64,000 nucleotides of DNA, from positions 35,739,501 to 35,803,500 of the forward strand of contig NC_079878.1 of NCBI RefSeq assembly GCF_029227915.1, in the 5' to 3' direction. The notes under the pieces are model-generated. The model was not told the origin of the DNA, ran no database searches, and saw only the letters and a program-made list of their open reading frames with translations. The translations under genes were made by a program, and so were the position numbers. Shown piece after piece: positions 60,250 through 64,000 of the stretch (the first letter of the stretch is position 1; each line of letters starts with the position of its first letter). Source of the stretch: Hydractinia symbiolongicarpus. Taxonomy: Eukaryota; Cnidaria; Hydrozoa; Anthoathecata; Hydractiniidae.

Positions 60250-63200
60250 TAGTATTTGAAACTGTCTCTATTTCTTCAGCGCGCACTAACGGCTAGGATT
60301 GGTCCCACGGTAAAAAATGACATTTTTCTTTAAAATTTTAAATGAAGCGCTACCACAGCACGCAGTGTAATCGCTGACTTCCGGCAATCATGTCAAATTA
60401 AGAAGAATGTTATCTTTTGGAGTCCAATTGACCCATTTATCACATTTATAAGGTCACAGGCCAAAATCAGTTCAATTAAGTCCCACAATCAATCGTTTCA
60501 CTGTTGAAAGCGATACAGCCTAGTAATTTCAGAAAAACATCCCTAAATACATGTGGGGAGGAATATGTGACGTAACCGTTGTAACTCAAACGGACTTATA
60601 CCGTTAGAAATTCATTGAAATATAGTTTTTGAAACTGTCTCTATTTCTTTAGCGCGCGATAACGGCTAGGATTGGTCCCACGGTAAAAAATGACTTATTT
60701 CTTTAGATTTTTAAATGAAGCGTTACCACAGCGACCAGTGTAATCGCTGAGTTTCGGCAACCATGTCAAATTTAGAAAAATGTTATTTTTTGGAGTCAAA
60801 TTGACTCATTTATCACATTTATAAGGTGACAGTCCAAAATCAGTTCAATTAAGTCCCACAATCAATCGTTTCACTGTTAAAAGCGATGCAACCTAGTAAT
60901 ATGAGAAAAATCTCGCTAAATACAAGTTGGTACGGATATGTGACTCCACTGTTGTAACTCAAACGGACTTATACCGTTAGAAATTCATTGAAATATAGTT
61001 TTTGAAACTGTCTCTATTTCTTCAGCGCGCGATAACGGTTGGGATTGGTCCCACGGTAAAAAATGACTTATTTCTTAAGATTTTTAAATGAAGCGTTACC
61101 ACAGCGCCCAGTGTAATCGCTGAGTTTTGGCAACCATGTCAAATTAAGAAAAATGTTATTTTTTGGAGTCCAATTGACTCATTTATCACATTTATAAGGT
61201 GGCAGTACAAAATCAGTTCAATTAAGTCCCACAATCAATCGTTTCACGGTTAAAAGCGATACAACCTAGCAATTTCTGAAAGACATCCTTAAATACATGT
61301 GGGGAGGAATATGTGACGTAACCGTTGTAACTCAAACGGACTGATAGCGTTAGAAATTCATTGAAATATAGTTTTTGAAACTGTCTCTATTTCTTCAGCG
61401 CGCGATTACGGCTAGCATTGGTCCCACGGTAAAAAATGACATTTTTCTTTAAATTTTTAAATGAAGCGCTACCACAGCACCCAGTGTAATCGCTGAGTTC
61501 CGGCAATCATGTCAAATTAAGAAGAATGTCATTTCTTGGGGTCCAGTTAGCTCACTTATCACATTTATAAGGTGACAGTCCAGATATAGTTCAATTAAGT
61601 CCCACAGTCAATCGTTTCACTGTTAAAAGCGATGCAACCTAGTAATATGAGAAAAATATCGCTAAATACAAGTCGGTACGGATATGTGACCCCACCGTTG
61701 TAACTGAAGCGGACTGATAACGTTAGAAAGTCAATGAAATGTAGTTTTTGAAACTGTCGCTATTTCTTCAGCGCGCGATAACGGCTAGGATTGGTCCCAC
61801 AGTAGAGAATGACTTATTTATCTAAATTTATAAATGAAGTGCTACCACAGCGCGCCGTGTAATCGCTGAGTTGCGGCAATCATGTCAAATAAAGAAGAAT
61901 GTTAATTCTTGGACTCCAAATGTCTCATTTATCACATTTATCATGTCACAGTCCAAAGTTTGTTCAATTAAATCCCACAGTCAATCGTTTCACTGTTTAA
62001 AGTGATGCAACCTAGTAATATTAGAAAAATATTTCTAAATACATGCTGGTACAAATATGTGACCCAACCGTTGTAACTCAAACGGACTGACACCGTTAGA
62101 AAGTCAGTGAAATGTAGTATTTGAAACTGTCTCTATTTCTTCAGCGTGCACTAACGGCTAGGATTGGTCACACGGTAAAAAATGACTTATTTATTTAAAA
62201 TTTTTAAATGAAGCGCTACCACAGCGCCCAGTGTAATTGCTGAGTTCCGGCAATCATGTCAAATTAAGAAGAATGTTATTTCTTGGGGTCCAGTTAGCTC
62301 ACTTATCACATTTATAAGGTGACAGCCCAAAATCAGTTCAATTAAGTCCCACAATCAATCGTTTCATTGTTAAAAGCGATGCAACCTAGTAATTTCAGAA
62401 AAACATCCCTAAATACATGTGGGAAGGAAAATTGTGACGTAACCGTTGTAACTCAAACGGACTGATACCGTTAGAAATTCATTGAAATTTAGGTTTTGAA
62501 GCTCTCTCTATTTCTTCAGCGCGCAATAACGGCTAGGATTGGTCCCTCGGTAAGAAATGAAGCGCTACCACAGCACGCAGTGTAATCGCTGACTTCCGGC
62601 AATCATGTCAAATTAAGAAGAATGTTCATTCTTGGGGTTCAGTTAGCTCACTTATCACATTTATAAGGTGACAGTCCAAATTTAGTTCAATTAAGTCTCA
62701 CAGTCAATCGTTTCACTGTTAAAAGCGATGCAACCTAGTAATATGAGAAAAATATCGCTAAATACAAGTTGGTACGAATATGTGACGCAACCGTTGTAAC
62801 TGAAGCGGACTGATACCGTTGGAAAGTCAATAAAATGTAGTTTTCGAAACTCTCGCTATCTCTTCAACGCGCGATAAGGGCTAGGATTGGTCCCACAGTA
62901 GAGAATGACTTATTTATCTAAATTTTTAAATGAAGTGCTACCACAGCGCCCTGTGTAATCGCTGAGTTGCGGCAATCATTTTATATTAAGAAGAATGTTT
63001 TTTCTTGGTCTCCAATTGTCTCATTTATCACATTTATCAGGTCACAGTCCAAAGCTAGTTCAATTAAGTCCAACAGTCAATCGTTTCACTGTTTAAAGGG
63101 ATGCAACCTAGTAATATTAAAAAAATATCTCTAAATACATGTTGGTACGAATATGTGACCCAACCGTTGTAACTCAAACGGACTGACAACGTTAGAAAGT

Positions 63201-64000
63201 CAATGAAAAGTAGTTTTTGAAACTGTCGCTATTTCTTCAGCGCGCGATAACGGCTAGGATTCGTCACAGAGTAAAGAATGACTTATTTATCTAAATTTTT
63301 AAATAAAGCGCTACCACAGCGCCCAGTGCAATTGCTGAGTTCCGGCAATCACGTCAAATTAAAAAGAATGTTATTTCTTGGGGTCCAATTGCCTCATTTA
63401 TCACATTTATCAGGTCACAGTCCAAAGTTAGTTCAATTAAGTCCCACAGTCAATCGTTTCACTGTTTAAAAGGATGCAACCTAGTAATATTGGAAAAATA
63501 TCCCTAAATACATGTTGGTACGTATATGTAACCCAACCCTTGTAACTCAAGCGGACTGACACGGTTAGAAAGCCAGTGAAATGTAGGTTTTTCACCTGTC
63601 GCTGTTTCATCAGCGCGCGATAACGGCTAGGATTGGTCCCACAGTAAAAAATGACTTTTTTTCTTAATTTTTAAATGAAGCGCTCCCACAGCGACCAGTG
63701 TAATTGCTGAGCTTCGGCAATCATGTCAAATGAAGAAGAATGTTATTTCTTGGAGTCCAATTGTCTCACTTATCACATTTAAAAGGTCACAGTCCAAAAT
63801 CAGTTCAATTAAGTCCCACAGTCAATCGTTTCCCTGTTAAAAGCGATGCAACCTAGTAATAGCGGAGAAATATCGCTAAATACATGTTGGTACGAATATG
63901 TGACGCAACCGTTGTAACTCAAACGGATTGATACCGCCAAAAAGTCAAAGAAATGTAGCTTTTGAAACTGTTCCTGTTTATTCAGCGCGTGCTAACGGCC
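60250..64000 (+). repeat. Class A satellite, continues beyond the window
   Basis: About ten monomers, all class A until the last. Units near 60.6, 60.95 and 61.35 kb share TAGAAATTCATTGAAATATAG and run as adjacent similar copies. The part at 63.2-64.0 kb repeats 55.05-55.85 kb at an offset of about 8,178 bp (22 monomers). A partial class B unit starts at 63956 and is cut by the window end. Confidence 0.78.
62490..62837 (+). repeat. Shortened monomer (348 bp)
   Basis: GGTAAGAAATGAAGCGC replaces the usual GGTAAAAAATGACTTATT...TTTTTAAATGAAGCGC. About 25 bp were lost between two copies of the short direct repeat AAATGA, consistent with slippage or microhomology-mediated deletion. Confidence 0.85.

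Larger units (their letters stand above)
2159..64000 (+). repeat. Satellite array, about 373-bp monomer, about 164 copies
   Basis: The array begins at TAGTTTTTGAAAC (2159) and continues past the window end. Successive monomers start at 2159, 2531, 2904, 3276, 3649, 4021, 4392 and 4765, giving spacings of 371-373 bp; the last start seen is 63956. All copies have the same orientation. Landmarks in each unit, in order: TAGTTTTTGAAACTG; TAACGGC(T/C)(A/G)GGATTGGTCC; CTAAATTTTTAAATGAAG; GCGCTACCACAGCGC; GGCAATCATGTCAAATTAAG; CACATTTATAAGGTCACAG; CACAGTCAATCGTTTCACTG; CAACCTAGTAATATCAG; AAATACATG; CGAATATGTGAC; CCGTTGTAACTCAAACGG. There are two front-half classes: A (CTGAGTTCCGGCAATC with AAGAAGAATG) and B (TTGAATTCCAGCAATC with AAGAGGAATG). 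Open frames of 63-95 codons recur on both strands but break in most monomers, so I treat them as non-coding. The length is close to two nucleosome repeats (inference). Confidence 0.98.

Noticed and set aside
2159-64000. Dozens of 63-95 codon open frames on both strands of the monomers
   Set aside because: They repeat with the satellite period, overlap each other on opposite strands, and are interrupted in most monomers by substitutions and frameshifts. Identical copies arise only where higher-order repeats were duplicated. No domain, splice or initiation context supports translation.
2159-64000. Regular repeats as a CRISPR array
   Set aside because: The period is about 373 bp with no short constant repeat separated by unique spacers, no cas genes, and a eukaryotic context.
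2159-64000. Inverted monomers or array orientation switches
   Set aside because: I followed landmarks such as the GCGCTACCACAGCGC dyad and CACAGTCAATCG through the window and found every unit in the same direction.

Overview
The window looks like nuclear DNA of a eukaryote, most likely an invertebrate animal. It is AT-rich, has no recognisable long protein gene, has possible splice signals around short open stretches, contains a tRNA-like Pol III unit, and is about 97% one head-to-tail satellite array. It carries no species-diagnostic gene; a marine invertebrate (sponge, cnidarian or mollusc) is only a guess from the character of the repeats.

Layout. Positions 1-2158 are array-flanking DNA: a possible 3'-terminal exon (88-322, +), an imperfect inverted-repeat element (about 477-764), a possible small exon on the minus strand (827-984), and a 68-bp tRNA-like sequence with intact A and B boxes (1007-1074) that runs straight into a perfect 9-bp hairpin. 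About 1.1 kb of non-coding DNA follows. The satellite starts abruptly at 2159 and runs to the end of the window. The monomer is about 373 bp (range seen 305-374), with roughly 164 copies, all in the same orientation.

The array is a patchwork of higher-order repeats of different sizes. A 10/8/11-monomer family occupies 5.7-17.3 kb (basic period 2,986 bp). A 4-monomer family lies at 17.7-25.6 kb (about 1,490 bp, with one 5-monomer variant). A 5-monomer family lies at 25.7-29.5 kb (1,860 bp). Two 3-monomer families lie at about 29.6-32.1 and 34.2-37.2 kb (about 1,118 bp). Irregular 7-, 9- and 13-monomer spacings occur at 42-50 kb, and three consecutive near-identical 374-bp monomers lie at 59.1-60.2 kb. 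The first 2.4 kb of the array is a close copy of DNA 22.8 kb further in.

One transposon interrupts the array: a 741-bp non-autonomous element (7709-8449) with 17-bp perfect terminal inverted repeats starting CCC and a TTAA target duplication, the signature of piggyBac-type elements. Two sister repeat copies (12214-12217 and 15200-15203) keep the empty TTAA site. A TA-rich minisatellite replaces satellite sequence about 57 bp beyond it. Short open frames recur through the array on both strands (63-95 codons), but they are by-products of the repeated sequence and are not annotated as genes. The features describe satellite evolution (unequal exchange, conversion, slippage, transposon capture), not a gene pathway.
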